From Codonopsis lanceolata (taxonomy: Eukaryota; Streptophyta; Magnoliopsida; Asterales; Campanulaceae): 64,000 bases of DNA. The position numbers and the translations under genes are program-made. The stretch covers positions 38,710,108 through 38,774,107 of the forward strand of contig CM028378.1 in the NCBI GenBank assembly GCA_013146195.2. Direction: 5' to 3'. The number at the start of each line of letters is the position of its first letter. The first letter of the stretch is position 1. Shown one piece after another: positions 12,860 to 23,969 of the stretch. The notes beneath the pieces are model-generated. The model had not been told where the DNA came from, searched no databases, and saw only the letters and a program-made list of their open reading frames with translations.

Positions 12860-13400
12860 TGCAAAGGCCCTCCGGCGTAAGAATCAGTACAAGATTTAAC
12901 AACTGAGTAATCAATTTGGCAGAGTTTTAGCTAGAGAATACGATTGTGCGTACCTTTTTCCTTCATTGTCAGGGGTTTTTATAATTACCGGAGAGCATAA
13001 CTGATCATAACTGCTCTAAACTGCCCTTAACTGTCCACTAATGGTTGTGGCATAAATGGCGGGCACATTAACTCCCCCATTAATTCCCCCATTAATTATA
13101 ACGGCTTGAATGGAGAGTTTCCCGGACATAATCGTCCTCAACTTAGCTGGAACTCTTGCTCGGACATAACTGTCCTCAACTGATAATTGGCCTTGCCCGG
13201 ACATAACTGTCCTCAACTGAGGGCAGCTCTCTTATTGGCGAGCATAGCAAGTCATGCTCGCACCTCAATTTTGCTCGCTAGTCCAGCCCCCAACTCGCTG
13301 GCATCTTACTTTAATAAGGGTCAACACTTTGCTCGCTTGCTCGGATAAAGCCCAAATGCCCAGCATGTGACTCATGACTTGGGCCTATTGGGCCGGGTAG
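12860..13400. repeat. LTR-like dispersed repeat with internal short tandem repeats
   Basis: Contains the CCCTCCGGCGTAAGAATCA motif shared with 2618 and ends in a GGGCC-rich segment. At 13132, 13162 and 13198 the phrase CGGACATAA(C/T)(T/C)GTCCTCAACT recurs three times, 30-36 bp apart, giving a short degenerate minisatellite. No terminal pairing found, so the element type stays open. Confidence 0.4.
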
Positions 13401-13515
<115 letters not shown>

Positions 13516-13826
13516 TTCAGTTAGAATTAATTATGAGTATTTGTGATTCACTTCAGTGAAATTTCTTGCGCAAAGTCATCAATGATTTTTCTGAAGTTTA
13601 TTTGGCAACAATGGAAAACTAACGGTTGTATGCATAAAAGGTTGTGTTTGGATAACAAAGTAATGAATGCAGTGGCTCTAGTTTCAAGGAGTTATAATTA
13701 TTTGAATTTGTATTATTTAATCATTGGTTTCATTAAATATTTGTTATAAATAGGGGTTACTATTTTAGGGATGCAAATTTTGGCGGGAAATTACTATTTT
13801 TAGACTACCTAGGCTTTATATATATA

Positions 13827-14481
13827 TCTATAATACAATATAGCTCATAGTCGTACATGTGCAATTGACTAAAGCTATTTAGGGGCTGAGATTGATTCAT
13901 TTACTGAGATCCTACGGTCATTATCACTCCCCGAGTTCACATGTGTGAACGACGGTTGAACAACTACTCCCCTCCCTCTCCAACTCCCCCCACTATTCAC
14001 GGTTGGTGGCCGCTAATCCTTCATCCACCAAACTCATGTCCCTTTTCTTTTCGATATTTTAATTAATTAATCAATTTTATGCAAAAAAAAAAATCGTAAG
14101 TTTTGTAATTTGAAATATTTTTTTCTTTTTAACTGTTATCATAATTAACTTAATCGATTTATTTTTTGAAACTGAATCTCAATTTCATTTATGTCTAAGT
14201 TTTGAATATTTATATTTTGAATTTTTTTCTTTTTAATTGTTATCGTAATTAACTTATTCAATTTAATTTTTTTCCGGCCCGTAATTTTGTATACAAATAA
14301 ATTTTTAAAAAATTGTAAGCATTGTAATTTGAAATATTTGTTTTTTTTTCTGTTTTAACTGTTATCATAATTAACTTAGACAAATTATAAGTAAGTATTA
14401 ATTCATTTCCACATTATCTGCTTCATTTATTGATAAATTCACAAACTGGTGCCGTGCCATCGGCACGGGCAAAAGTACTAG
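13827..14481 (+). mobile_element. Small non-autonomous Helitron, copy 1
   Basis: It starts TCTATAATACAATATAG directly after an A and ends CTAG directly before a T, the A|T insertion rule of Helitrons. Just inside the 3' end is a hairpin, CCGTGCC-ATC-GGCACGG, a perfect 7-bp stem with a 3-nt loop. The 655-bp body has no coding sequence. The 3' end closely resembles that of the large Helitron at 29436 and of the copies at 14993 and 27945, so all likely used the same Rep-helicase. Confidence 0.75.
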
Positions 14482-14993
14482 TAGATTTACAATAGAGCTC
14501 ATACTTACACATGTGTAATTGACTAAAACTATTCAGAGGTTGAGATAGAATTATTTTAAAAATTTTAACGTTTGTGATTCACTCTCACATTCATATTTGT
14601 GAGAGTAGTTATCCAATTTTAACTCCCTATTACAAAGTTACTCTCTACAATTAATATTATGTTTTGAACAATCACCCCTTATAAAACATCATTCTTACAT
14701 TAATATAATCTCACAATAGAGCTCAGTCAATCAACTGAGACTATCAGATGGTGGGAATTGATTCCAGTCGTAAAATAAAATGGTCATAAGTCAGTTACAT
14801 ATAACTCCTTACAAATAACTCACATCAACTATAAGTCGAGTTCAAATATTGCCCCTCAACTTCCACTTGAAGCAATGTACCCCTTCAACTGTAATATTTT
14901 TTAAAATCGTCCTTTTTATTTAGACATTATTGTTTCAATTGAAGAAATCATATATATTGGCAACGTGCCATAGGCACGGGCACGAAAATCTAG
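14482..14993 (+). mobile_element. Second Helitron copy abutting the first, head-to-tail
   Basis: Begins immediately after copy 1 with sequence matching the 5' part of that family (ACAATAGAGCTCATA...) but without the TCTATA tip. It ends in CTAG (14990-14993) before T, with the hairpin CGTGCC-ATA-GGCACG just inside. Around 14712 a further 5'-like segment (CACAATAGAGCTCAG) recurs, so the stretch is a tandem of one complete and one or two partial copies. Confidence 0.65.
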
Positions 14994-15270
14994 TTTGTTC
15001 TAAAAATACTCATATTTTTCAAGTTATACGATCTGATCCATATCATGGTAGAAGCGGATAAAAATTGCATTGGGCTACCTCGTCTCCTTAAAACTTGGTC
15101 CATCTCCTTTAATCAAATCAATATTTTCCCCTCTCCCCTTCTCTCTCTTGAAATAGTCAAAAAGTCCTCCAGAATATAATTTTATATAGTACATTGTGCA
15201 AGCAGGAACCGCAGTAGCAATTCGCATCCATGATTTCAGGATCCGGTCTTCAATCATTCATTCCGAATTT

Positions 15271-16691
15271 GGCAAAACACACCTTTGGACCACTGTACTT
15301 TTCAAAAAGTTGTAATTATGCCACTGAAATGCCAAAATTTTCAGAGTGGTCACCGTACCAAGGTTATCTTGCAATTTTACCCCATTTTTGAATGGATGTT
15401 AAGTTCGGATTTTAACTTATGTTAATTACCTATTTTACTCATGTCTTCACCATCACTGTCTTCTATACACCAAGTATCCCAGATCTGAGTTTTAAAACTC
15501 ATATATGGGTTTTACAAAGTTTCCCCACTAATCATCCCTTCCATCAATTCACATGAGTATTGATTCCAAACAAAGGAAAATAGAATTCTAACAAATTCCG
15601 ACTTGCTGGTCACTAAATTCAAATGTCCAATGATTAACCAAATTCTTCCATTAACGAATTCGGTCATGAAGAACACAGATGCAGACACACATAGATCTGG
15701 TCCATCTTTACCATCTCTTTCTCTCTCTCTCTCTCTCCCACATACACAAGCACAAACTCAGATGCGGATTACTCTATCATTTCCAACTCTCTCTCTCTCT
15801 CTCACTCACACAAACACACACAAAAAACATAATGCCAGATATGGAAAGATCAAACCTAGATCTTGAATTTTTCATCAATTAATCTAGAACACACGAGAAA
15901 CACAAACCCAGATGGAGATTGTACAAGGAGTCTGGAGACGGGGCTCGCTTGGAGTAGAGAGCGACTCAAAATCCATTTCTCGTTCTCTCTCCTCAAGATC
16001 CATGACACTGTGATTGTGGGGTGGAAGGTGGGGTTGAGTTGCTGGGCTTGTAATGAGGGAACGACTTGTGATATTAGAAGGAAGAGAGAGAGACGTGAAG
16101 AGAGGCGAGCGATTCAACAACCCGATCAACTTGTGAGTTCTATGGGTCATCTATTCGAGGACGAAATGGGAGTTCACTCTATACTTCAATGGTCACATCC
16201 TGTCCTGTTGGTGAAGAAGATGAAGGAAGGCCAGCCCCCAACTCACTGGTGCATCACATAAAAAGAGGTTAAGTTGGCAGGTGGGGTGGAGGCTAAAGCT
16301 AAATCTAGATTCTTCTTTTTGAATGAATAATGCTGCTGAAAGCTTCTTGAGGCTAAAAGAAAAAACTAATAGCTGACTCCTTTAGCCTACTACTTTTGAA
16401 TCTGAGATTTTTTTGTAATGAACTGGTTTTTGTAAATTTGTAAATTTTCTTGAATCTTTGATTTTTTTTTTGAACTAGCATTTTTTTAATCTGGGATTTT
16501 TTTTGAAGAAGATGAAGACATGGGTAAAATAGGTAATTAACATAAGTTAACGTCCGAACTTAACGTCCATCCAAAATTTGGGTAAAATTGCAAGATACCT
16601 CTGGTACGGTAGCCACTCCGAAAATTTTGACGTCTCAGTGGCCTAATTACAACTTTTTGAAAAGTACAGTGGCCCAAAGATGTGTTTTGCC
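15271..16691. mobile_element. Long-arm Mutator-like element
   Basis: The left end GGCAAAACACACCTTTGG is mirrored by CCCAAAGATGTGTTTTGCC at the right. The arms match inversely for about 180 bp (15271-15455 and 16510-16691), including AAAAGTTGTAATTA and GTTAACTTATGTTAATTACC-type blocks. Flanks read TTCCGAATTT (15261-15270) and TTCCAAAATT (16692-16701), 8 of 10 identical and consistent with a worn 9-10-bp Mutator duplication. The 1-kb centre has CT-rich microsatellites (15718-15805) and no recognisable protein. Confidence 0.7.
15863..16261 (+). other. Open frame inside the MULE, function unknown
   Basis: A 132-codon plus-strand frame with no recognisable motif. Base composition is more balanced than the surroundings, so it might be captured host sequence. 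An overlapping minus-strand frame (15884-16150) is equally unremarkable. I make no functional call. Confidence 0.2.
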
Positions 16692-16701
16692 TTCCAAAAT
16701 T

Positions 16702-17651
16702 TATGCAAGTTGCTTTACCTTTCTTGAGATTCTGTTTGTATAGGCATCCTTCTTTCTTCCTCCTAGTTAGCTTATACTCAAGGATTCTAGTTTTTAAGTA
16801 TACGCCTTGAAGCACCCAGTCTCTTCTCTTCGATTCTAGCAGTTCACTGCTTTCCCTATTCTTTATCTCCTTTCAGCACAGAGGAGAATCCAGGTGATTT
16901 TTTCGCCTAATCTCATCTTCAATTCACGTTCTTTCTACTATCTCCAGTCTGGTCCCTTTCAGTTACATCGTGGAAATGGATGGCAAGTGTTTAAGGGTTT
17001 ATTGTGCGAAAAAAGAATACGCATGTAGAGCTTTGGCTCGTAAAGTAAGTTTTTTCTTATAAATTCACGATGTCTCATATATCAAAGAATGCTCCTCCTC
17101 GATGCCAAAATTTAAGGAGGACTTTATCCGTACATCTTTTGTTCATTAATGATATCTTTGTCATCCCTCCCAATAGTGAATCTTTAAAAATCTAACCCAA
17201 ATCAACTGGTGTTTTTGGAAAACAAAAAATCACCTCATGAACTTCAAAGACTCCAAATCTAAGGTTGCCTTTCCATGTGACATTATTGAGTGGACAACAT
17301 TTTATTTTCTTCCCTCACCTTTTTTGACCAATTTTTAGTCATAAAATTATGATTATTTTTATTTTTTTTAATCTTGAATTAAAGTACACATTTTTACCTA
17401 TAAATAAAGACTTGGTTTGTTTCATTTGGACGTCAGAAAAAATTTATATGATTTTTTAAGTTTCTAGCCATTATTAATTATTAATGGATATAAAGATGGT
17501 TGAGTATTTAAATGTGTTGGATTTTGTGCCATCATTAAGAATTTTTTTTTGTTTTGAATCAAATTGATATATAATGAATTATTTTATTAATTTTTAATGT
17601 GTTTAATGCGCTAAGTGTGTGCATTATTTGAAATTATAACAATTTTAATAC
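16702..17651. other. Intergenic DNA
   Basis: A CT-rich stretch (16820-16960) is followed by AT-rich DNA. No coding match or repeat ends recognised. Confidence 0.4.
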
Positions 17652-18033
17652 AGAATACCTAAACGTAACACCAAAATCCCTAAACGTAACACCATTTAAA
17701 AGGTAAAATTACTTCACTACCCCTCTCCACATTTAAACTATACTACACCCTCCATCCCCCACCCTTCACGTAATTTTGATTACGTAACATTGTTGATTCG
17801 GTTTCCATTGTTAATTCGCATGTGAATTAAATTGGTTTTGATTCGGTTTATTTCTTCTTTTCAATTATGAACCAAAAACTGTTGATTTGTATTTTTTTTC
17901 GATGTAGGACAAAAAAACCGCTAGTGTGTACCACAAGTGAGTATCTATTAAATGTTAAAAGGGATATTTAGATCATTTTATGCATTAAATAGTGTTACGT
18001 TTATGGATTTTGGTGTTATGTTTAGGGTCACTC
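17652..18033. mobile_element. Foldback MITE, probably Mutator-type
   Basis: CCTAAACGTAACACCAAAAT near the left end is inverted as ATTTTGGTGTTATGTTTAGG near the right end. The left arm repeats CCTAAACGTAACACCA twice. TTTTAATAC precedes (17643-17651) and TTTTAATAT follows (18034-18042), an 8-of-9 target duplication. No coding capacity in 382 bp. Confidence 0.65.
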
Positions 18034-18553
18034 TTTTAATATAAGAGTATTAAAAAACTAATAATAATAAAAGAGTATCCTGTCTTGGCATCTTGCTTTG
18101 AGTTGTTCTTCAAGTGGCCTTTAAGGAACACGTTTGATCGCTTGGGAAACAAAAACTAAAGAAAAGACAATTCTTAAAAGATGATTTTCCATAAAACTTA
18201 GGGTGATAATCAGGCCAGTCCTTTATGAAGAAAATATAACCGCAAAACTCCACTATAGTTGTTTTAAACTGCTAAAGTACATTTTTGAAAGGAAAATAAT
18301 GAAGATACCATTAATGAAGAAAAGACACGTGGACAAAGCTATAACCCAAATTTGGGCATCGCAACGAAAAACATTGGACATCGCTAAAATTTTTGGGCAT
18401 TGCTCAAAACATTGGGCATTGTTCATTTTAGGCAACGCAACCTGAGTTTATTGAGATTAGAATGACTTGGTATATATCATGAAATTCGATTCTATAGCGA
18501 TAATTCATATTTGATTGACTTTGGGAGTCCTACGTATACTATGATTACTACAT

Positions 18554-18912
18554 TTGGAATTCCTTTCCCTTTATACATATGATATTTCTCTAAAAAATAA
18601 TCATCAATCTCATTCCAAAAATTTTGCAACTCGGAGGCAATGACTCCCACATCAGAGATAATGAAGCCCACATCATAGGCAACGATGTCCACATCATAGG
18701 TAACGACGCTTACATTAGAGGCAACAATGCCGAAATTGGATTTGCCTGAAAGCTTTGCTTATTCCTTTCAATGGCAGTATTTTTTTATAAATGAAAGCAA
18801 TCGTTCCAGTAGAAGCAAAAATGAGAGTTGGAATTTCTTTCCCTTTATACATATGTTATTTCTCTAAAAAAATGATTATCAATCTAACTCCATAAATTTT
18901 GCAACTCAATGC
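18554..18912. repeat. About 80-bp direct repeat flanking a minisatellite
   Basis: Blocks at 18554-18635 and 18831-18912 both read TTTCCCTTTATACATATG...ATTTCTCTAAAAAA...AATTTTGCAACTC in the same order and orientation, with a few differences. The space between them holds the 21-bp repeat at 18633-18731. Confidence 0.75.
18633..18731. repeat. 21-bp minisatellite
   Basis: About five copies of a unit close to CCACATCATAGGCAACGATG in tandem with point differences. One more unit-like copy occurs near 19079-19100. It belongs to a region with several GGCATCGC/GGCAACG motifs (18351-18440). Confidence 0.7.
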
Positions 18913-19423
18913 ATGCTTGAGTGACTTGCATTTGGTTACGCTTGCAAATATATCAAAGCAGTGACCGATGTGTTTGCTTTAAGACTGGATGCAGGCGGAA
19001 ATACGTTTCACATGGCCGTTTTATTTCCTACATTATAGGTTCCGGTCGATTTCCTAACGAAGGCCATGACAATGACGTCAGAATCATAGGCAACGATGCC
19101 CAAATTGACACACAATTTAACACAACCTGATCTCGACCTCGATCCCGCCTCCTCTGTCTCATACAATTTCACACACACATACACACACATCGAACGACAA
19201 TCAGTGTGTTTTTTGTGGGGTTCTAAATCATTCCATCTCAAAAGCAATTGTTAGATGGTCACATTTGTTTCTGTAATAAAGAAACAAAAAAACGGAAGTG
19301 AAGATTTCGATAGTTAGATGTATACTTCATGGAGGAAGTTCAAAGAAGAAAGATTAAGGTTGGAAGCTCGTCAGCAAATCAATCCGCCATGGAAGAGATT
19401 AAGATCTCCATCTTATTTATTGG

Positions 19424-20266
19424 CAGTGTCCTAAAACTCCCCGCCTAGCTCCGCCTAGACCCCGTCTAGGCGCCTCTCCACCGCCGCGACTTTCTTATTC
19501 GCCGCTTAATCAGCCAAGTCATTGCCTACGCCAAACCCTGCCGATCTTAATTTATTTTTGTAGCTTTGATTTTGTGGCGTGCGGTAACCAGAGAAGGAAG
19601 GGGGGCGAACTGGAGAAGGAAGGGGGAGTGGTAATGGTGAGGCAGAGAGAGAGGTAGAAAGAGAATGGGTTTGATTTTGTGGATATTCGGTGGGCTGAGA
19701 TAGAGGATAGATTAAAGGGTTAGATCTAGGAAAAGATTGGAGGATGAAAAAAATGAGGAGAGTCGGTCTGCCGGAGAGAGAGAGAGAAGAAAAAAATAGA
19801 AAGGAAGAAAAAGAGGTTGTCGGTCTGCCAGATAGGGAGAAGAAAGAAGAAGAAAAGAAGAAGAAGAAGGGGACTGTCTCGGGACTAAAAATTTAGAATG
19901 AGGAGGGACTAGAGAGGATATGTTAGACTGTGGGTTGTAAGGGCAGTACGTAGGTGGATTAATTTTTTTTAATATTTTTTTTTAGTTCTAAACCTGACTG
20001 GTTTATTGCTTTGGGGTTAATGGGAATTAGGATTAATAGTAGGTTTGTATATTTTTGTTCATTTTACAAATATAGACAAGTGTTTGATAAAATGACAAAC
20101 GTAAAAAAAATTAAATTTGTAGTCAATGTGTTTGATCTTTGATGTAAATTATCAAAAAATGGTAATTATGCCTTAATTCCAGGCCCCGCCTAGGCCCCGA
20201 CTAGTCTCCTAGGCACTAGGCGTTGGTGTGCCGCCTAGCGGTCGTCTAACGATTTTTAGAACCTTG
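19424..20266. mobile_element. hAT-type element with GCCTAGGCG-rich termini
   Basis: The left end CAGTGTCCTAAAACTC and the inverse of the right end CAAGGTTCTAAAAATC are similar, followed in both arms by CGCCTAG-rich sequence. The 8-bp flanks TTTATTGG (19416-19423) and TTTATTAG (20267-20274) differ at one position, as expected for a hAT duplication. The body has purine-rich runs (19760-19870) and no transposase. Confidence 0.6.
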
Positions 20267-21007
20267 TTTATTAGTATTCCTTTTCTTGAACCCGAAATGG
20301 GCTCGCTTCCGGCAAAAAACGAAAGTATGATATTTCGAGAAAAACATGTAGCTCAAACGGAGAAAGGAATGAAGGAGGAAGAAAGAAACTAGGTTGCTCT
20401 CCCGCTTCTTATATCATTGAAGACAACCGTGGGTATTTTAGGAACAATGTTATTAAAATAGACTTTAGAGGTTGAATAAAAAAATTGGGTGAAATTCGGG
20501 ACGATCCCTTTTTTAAAAGTTTATAACCGCTAAAATACTTTTTCTTATTTTTTTAACCGGAAAAAGTCACTTTTGAATGCGAAAAGACTACGATACCCTT
20601 AATGAGCAAGAGGCGCACTACGAATAACTACAGAATGCACCGCGGTTTACAGATTTATATACTGTGGCGCAAACTATCAATTTTATTTATTTATGGTTAA
20701 TTTTTTGAAAAAGATATATCGAGGTGCACATATGTTCATTTTTGTATCGTGGTTCATAGTTTTTATATATCGCGGTACAAATTAAATTTGAAGTATATGT
20801 TTTTGCACAACGATTCAAAATTTATCATAAGCGTAATTAAAAAATCATAGGACATAGTTGCACCATGATATAGAAACAATTAAACCGCGATTCAAAATTT
20901 ATAATAAGCGTAATAAATATACATATAAAGTAGTTACACAACGATATATAAATGTTTGAATCGCGATATAAAAATGAATAACTACGTTATTTTATTTCTT
21001 TTTTTTT

Positions 21008-21398
21008 TACGCAATGAAAATTACAACCGTAATTCTTTCCACGAGAAATTCTTCAAAATAAGGTTGAACACGTCAAACATTAACCAACCTAGAATCCACT
21101 AGGAAGAAATAACTTGAATCCACCAGATAAAAGAGAAAACTCTAATTTTATAAAAAATAAATTAATTCAGAATTACAATGAAGCTTATTTTTATAAGACC
21201 TTGGAAAACAAATTAAAACCTCCTAAAAAGTAGCTTAACCTATGCCGTAAGCTAATAGGATTTAAATTCATCACTTAGATATCTAAATCTACTTCTAAAC
21301 ATAAAAATATTACCCTATTAAAATTAAATACAAAAATTACAGCAAAATAAAAATAATCAAACTTCAAATAAAAACTAATCCAATCTTATCCTACATCA
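21008..21398 (-). repeat. 3' LTR of the small LTR element
   Basis: The partner of 22566-22968. It has lost a C in its terminal TGCGTCA and carries small indels relative to the other copy. Confidence 0.75.
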
Positions 21399-21641
21399 TT
21401 CACCCACTCTTGAAAAGAACTCGTCCTCGAGTTCATACCCGAAACTTGAAATTTCTCATGCCAAACAAAGATATATTTTGAGTAGTATAGCTTTTCTCGC
21501 AACCCTAACTCTTCGAAATCCTTGAACAAATCTGAAATTGAAAATGACTCAAAAACTCAAAAGAAACTAGGAGAAGTAAACAGAAACTCGTTCGGCATAA
21601 CACGTGGTCGTAGGCACGCCTTAGTAGTCACAGACAGTCCC

Positions 21642-22046
21642 TGTAATACCCCAATCCCACATCGGGTAGATGTGAGACTTGTGTTTGATTTATAAGGTAG
21701 CCATGCGCTACTACCGGGCACCAACATCATCCATGAACTTTTGGGTCGGCTTGTGGTGGGTCTGATGACCCAAGGTGCTGCGTGCTCAGTGGGCCAGTGT
21801 GTGGGCTACACGTAGCGGACTGAGCTGGGTCGTTACAAATGGTATCAGAGCGGGTCCCAGCCGAAAATGTGGGAACAAAGTGATGTACGGGACAAAGTGT
21901 TACACCGCAGAAGGTGGGAGCTGCCTCTTGATCCCCGTACGAACCACCTCTTGATTCCTGCATCGCCCGGGGTATGATTCGGCCTTGACGTGCTCAGTGG
22001 GCCAGTGTGTGGGCTACACGTAGCGGACCGTGCTCGGGTCGTTACA
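21642..22046 (+). mobile_element. TRIM-like miniature retrotransposon with truncated 3' LTR
   Basis: The 5' LTR (21642-21837) begins TGTAATACCCC and ends GTTACA. The primer-binding site TGGTATCAGAGC follows at 21840-21851. The 3' LTR (about 21985-22046) keeps only the last 62 bp or so of the LTR, sharing GTGCTCAGTGGGCCAGTG and ending GTTACA. The exact 5-bp duplication GTCCC flanks the unit (21637-21641 and 22047-22051). At 405 bp and without coding sequence it fits a TRIM, and it inserted into the interior of the LTR element around it. Confidence 0.8.
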
Positions 22047-22431
22047 GTCCCATATTATCCTCATCAAATAAATTCGCAACTCCAAAATCTCCTATATCCC
22101 CAAAATTATGTTTCTCATAACTATCTCGCTCGAAAAATAATTGTTCAATATCATCATGCATGTTTCCAAACGCAAGCTCAAGCAAATTTTAATCTTCCAG
22201 ATTCAGGTCACCTGTGAAAAACGGTAAATCAACTTTGATTTTTGGGTACTGTTCTACGTTGTTCCTTACTATCGACGCATCATCTCCTTCTGAATCGAAA
22301 TTCACATCTTCCCTGGCTAGCGGATCACGAGAAGGGTTCACCCCGCGTTCTACAAGTTCTGCTACACGAGCCCCTGCCTGTTGCCTAGGGTTTTCACCAA
22401 TCTGCAGGTTCTGTACCGCTTCTATGACAAC

Positions 22432-22533
22432 CTAATTTGAAGCGACCACTTTGTTCAAGGTCTGCTGCATCTGTGCAAGAAGGGTAACAATTGCAATGTA
22501 GGTGTCATTGTTGTTGCCATCGTTAGCCGCCAT
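22432..22533 (-). pseudogene. Gag start remnant of the small LTR element
   Basis: The minus-strand ATG at 22533 lies 18 bp after the primer-binding site and begins MAANDGNNNDTYIAIV, followed by a hydrophobic helix-like stretch LLAQMQQTLNKVV. A stop follows after 33 codons. Position and composition fit the N-terminus of a plant gypsy-type Gag, but the rest of Gag and all of Pol are absent. A frame continuing upstream through the LTR is not considered native. Confidence 0.45.
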
Positions 22534-22565
22534 CTCACAAGATGTTAATTTGCTCTGATACCAAC

Positions 22566-22968
22566 TGACGCAGCGGAAATAACAACATGCATTCTTTCCA
22601 CGAGAAATTCCCCAAAATAAGATTGAACACGCCAAACCTTAACCAACCTAGAATCTACTAGAAGAAATAACTTGAATCCAGAAGATAAAAGAGAAAACTC
22701 TAATTTTATTTTTAAAAAATGAATTAATTCATAATTACAATGAAACCTATTTTTATATGACTAGTAATGCTTGGAAAACAAATTCAAACCTCCTAAAAAG
22801 TAGCCTAACCTATATAGTAACCTAATAGGAATTAAATTCATTACTTAGATACCTAAATCTACTTCTAAACATAAAAATATTACTCTATTAAAATTAAATA
22901 CGAAAATTACAATAAAATAAAAATACTCAAACTTAAAATTAAACCTAATCCAATCATGTCCTACATCA
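22566..22968 (-). repeat. 5' LTR of the small LTR element
   Basis: Adjoins the primer-binding site, which identifies it as the upstream LTR on the minus strand. Confidence 0.75.
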
Positions 22969-23094
22969 TTTTTTCGTGAACCGCGATACAAAAATTGTGT
23001 GGTTAAAGTTCATAAAACTATTAAACATATCCGGAATACATCGATGCACTACGATTCACGTGGTTAGTTATCCGTTATGCGTTCATTAAGGGTA

Positions 23095-23241
23095 AGGGTG
23101 ACAATTGAGTGTTAATGGATAACTTTGGGTTAGACCATTATCCATTGTTAATTGTTAGCTTTGAGTTAGGCAATTATCTATTAATCTAATGGATAATGGC
23201 CTAACACAAAACTATCCATTAACACCCAATTGCCACCCCTA
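23095..23241. mobile_element. Foldback MITE with 10-bp TSD
   Basis: The left arm AGGGTGACAATTGAGTGTTA is inverted as TAACACCCAATTGCCACCCC at the right. The whole 147 bp can fold into one hairpin. ATTAAGGGTA flanks it at 23085-23094 and 23242-23251, an exact 10-bp duplication. It sits inside the right part of the composite element. Confidence 0.75.
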
Positions 23242-23509
23242 ATTAAGGGTAATGTAGTCATTTCTCTCCCAAAAATGACCTTTTGCAGTTGAAAATAAAA
23301 ACATGGGACTGGAGCGATTAAATTCTTGGAAAAGGGGATCGACCCGTAATTTTTTCAAAAAAGTAGAGGAGTGAAGCGATTATAATTTTACAATACTCCT
23401 ACTTTCAAATTACCAAATTACTCCCTAGAAAAGAACGTGTGCTTAATTTGAAAAACCAAGGGGTAGAGTCCAAGTAGTTGGACTAATCACTCTGTCCCCT
23501 TATACAATA

Positions 23510-23767
23510 CTCTCTCTGTTTTCAAATTATCGTTATTTTTGACCCAATACTCTATTTAAGAAAAAATAATTTACTGTATTATAAATATTGGTGAAATGTG
23601 CAGTTTCTTTTAATGTCTTTGACTATGTGTTCATAATTAAAGTAGTTAGAAAAGATAAGAGTAAAGTGATAAAATTATTTTCCTAAATGAGAAAGTTTTA
23701 AAAGAGGAAAATTGTTTTAGAACGGACGAAAAATAAAAAGATGACGATAATTTAAAAACGAATGGAG
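23510..23767. mobile_element. Stowaway-like MITE
   Basis: The left end CTCTCTCTGTTTTCAAATTA and the inverse of the right end CTCCATTCGTTTTTAAATTA are near-identical, with a TA dinucleotide on each outer side (23508-23509 and 23768-23769). About 258 bp, AT-rich, non-coding. Confidence 0.75.
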
Positions 23768-23969
23768 TATAATATTTCCAATATTTTTTTTAGAAAAGAG
23801 TAATCTGAAATTCACTACTAGTATTGTAATTTGTCTTAAGAAACACATAGTGGACTTTTTAAGATACCCTCTTGTAAGTTCAGTTGGCAACAAAATAAGG
23901 TTAGAGATGGGTGAATATTTTTTTAAAACTTCAGTGGTCATTTTGAAAAACTTCAAACGTTGCAGCAGA

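Larger units (their letters stand above)
21008..22968 (-). mobile_element. Small non-autonomous LTR retrotransposon
   Basis: Direct repeats of about 391 bp (21008-21398) and 403 bp (22566-22968) share their whole length with moderate divergence. On the minus strand the LTR begins TGATGTAGGA and ends TGCGTCA or TGCGTA. The minus-strand primer-binding site TGGTATCAGAGCA lies at 22563-22551, two bases from the LTR, complementary to initiator-tRNA-Met. A purine-rich tract (AAGAGTGGGTGAA) precedes the other LTR. Poly-T on both outer sides may be the target duplication. Without the nested TRIM the interior is only about 760 bp, so the element is deletion-derived. Confidence 0.75.
20491..23356. mobile_element. 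Composite inverted-repeat element hosting three nested insertions
   Basis: The left arm (TTCGGGACGATCCC..., from about 20491) and the right arm (...GGGGATCGACCCGTAA, to about 23356) are approximate inverted copies for about 100 bp. Inside are scattered AACCGCGATTCAAA and AATCGCGATATAAA motifs (20640-20975, 22977-23060) shared with the element at 55976-56934. It was interrupted by an LTR element (21008-22968), which was itself interrupted by a TRIM (21642-22046), and by a MITE (23095-23241). No transposase is visible. Confidence 0.5.

Noticed and set aside
18633..18731. CRISPR-like array
   Set aside because: The units are contiguous with no unique spacers and the genome is a plant's. It is a minisatellite.
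21840..21851. TGGTATCAGAGC as the start of a large Copia element
   Set aside because: The downstream DNA is non-coding and short, and the paired GTTACA ends with GTCCC duplication define a miniature element.
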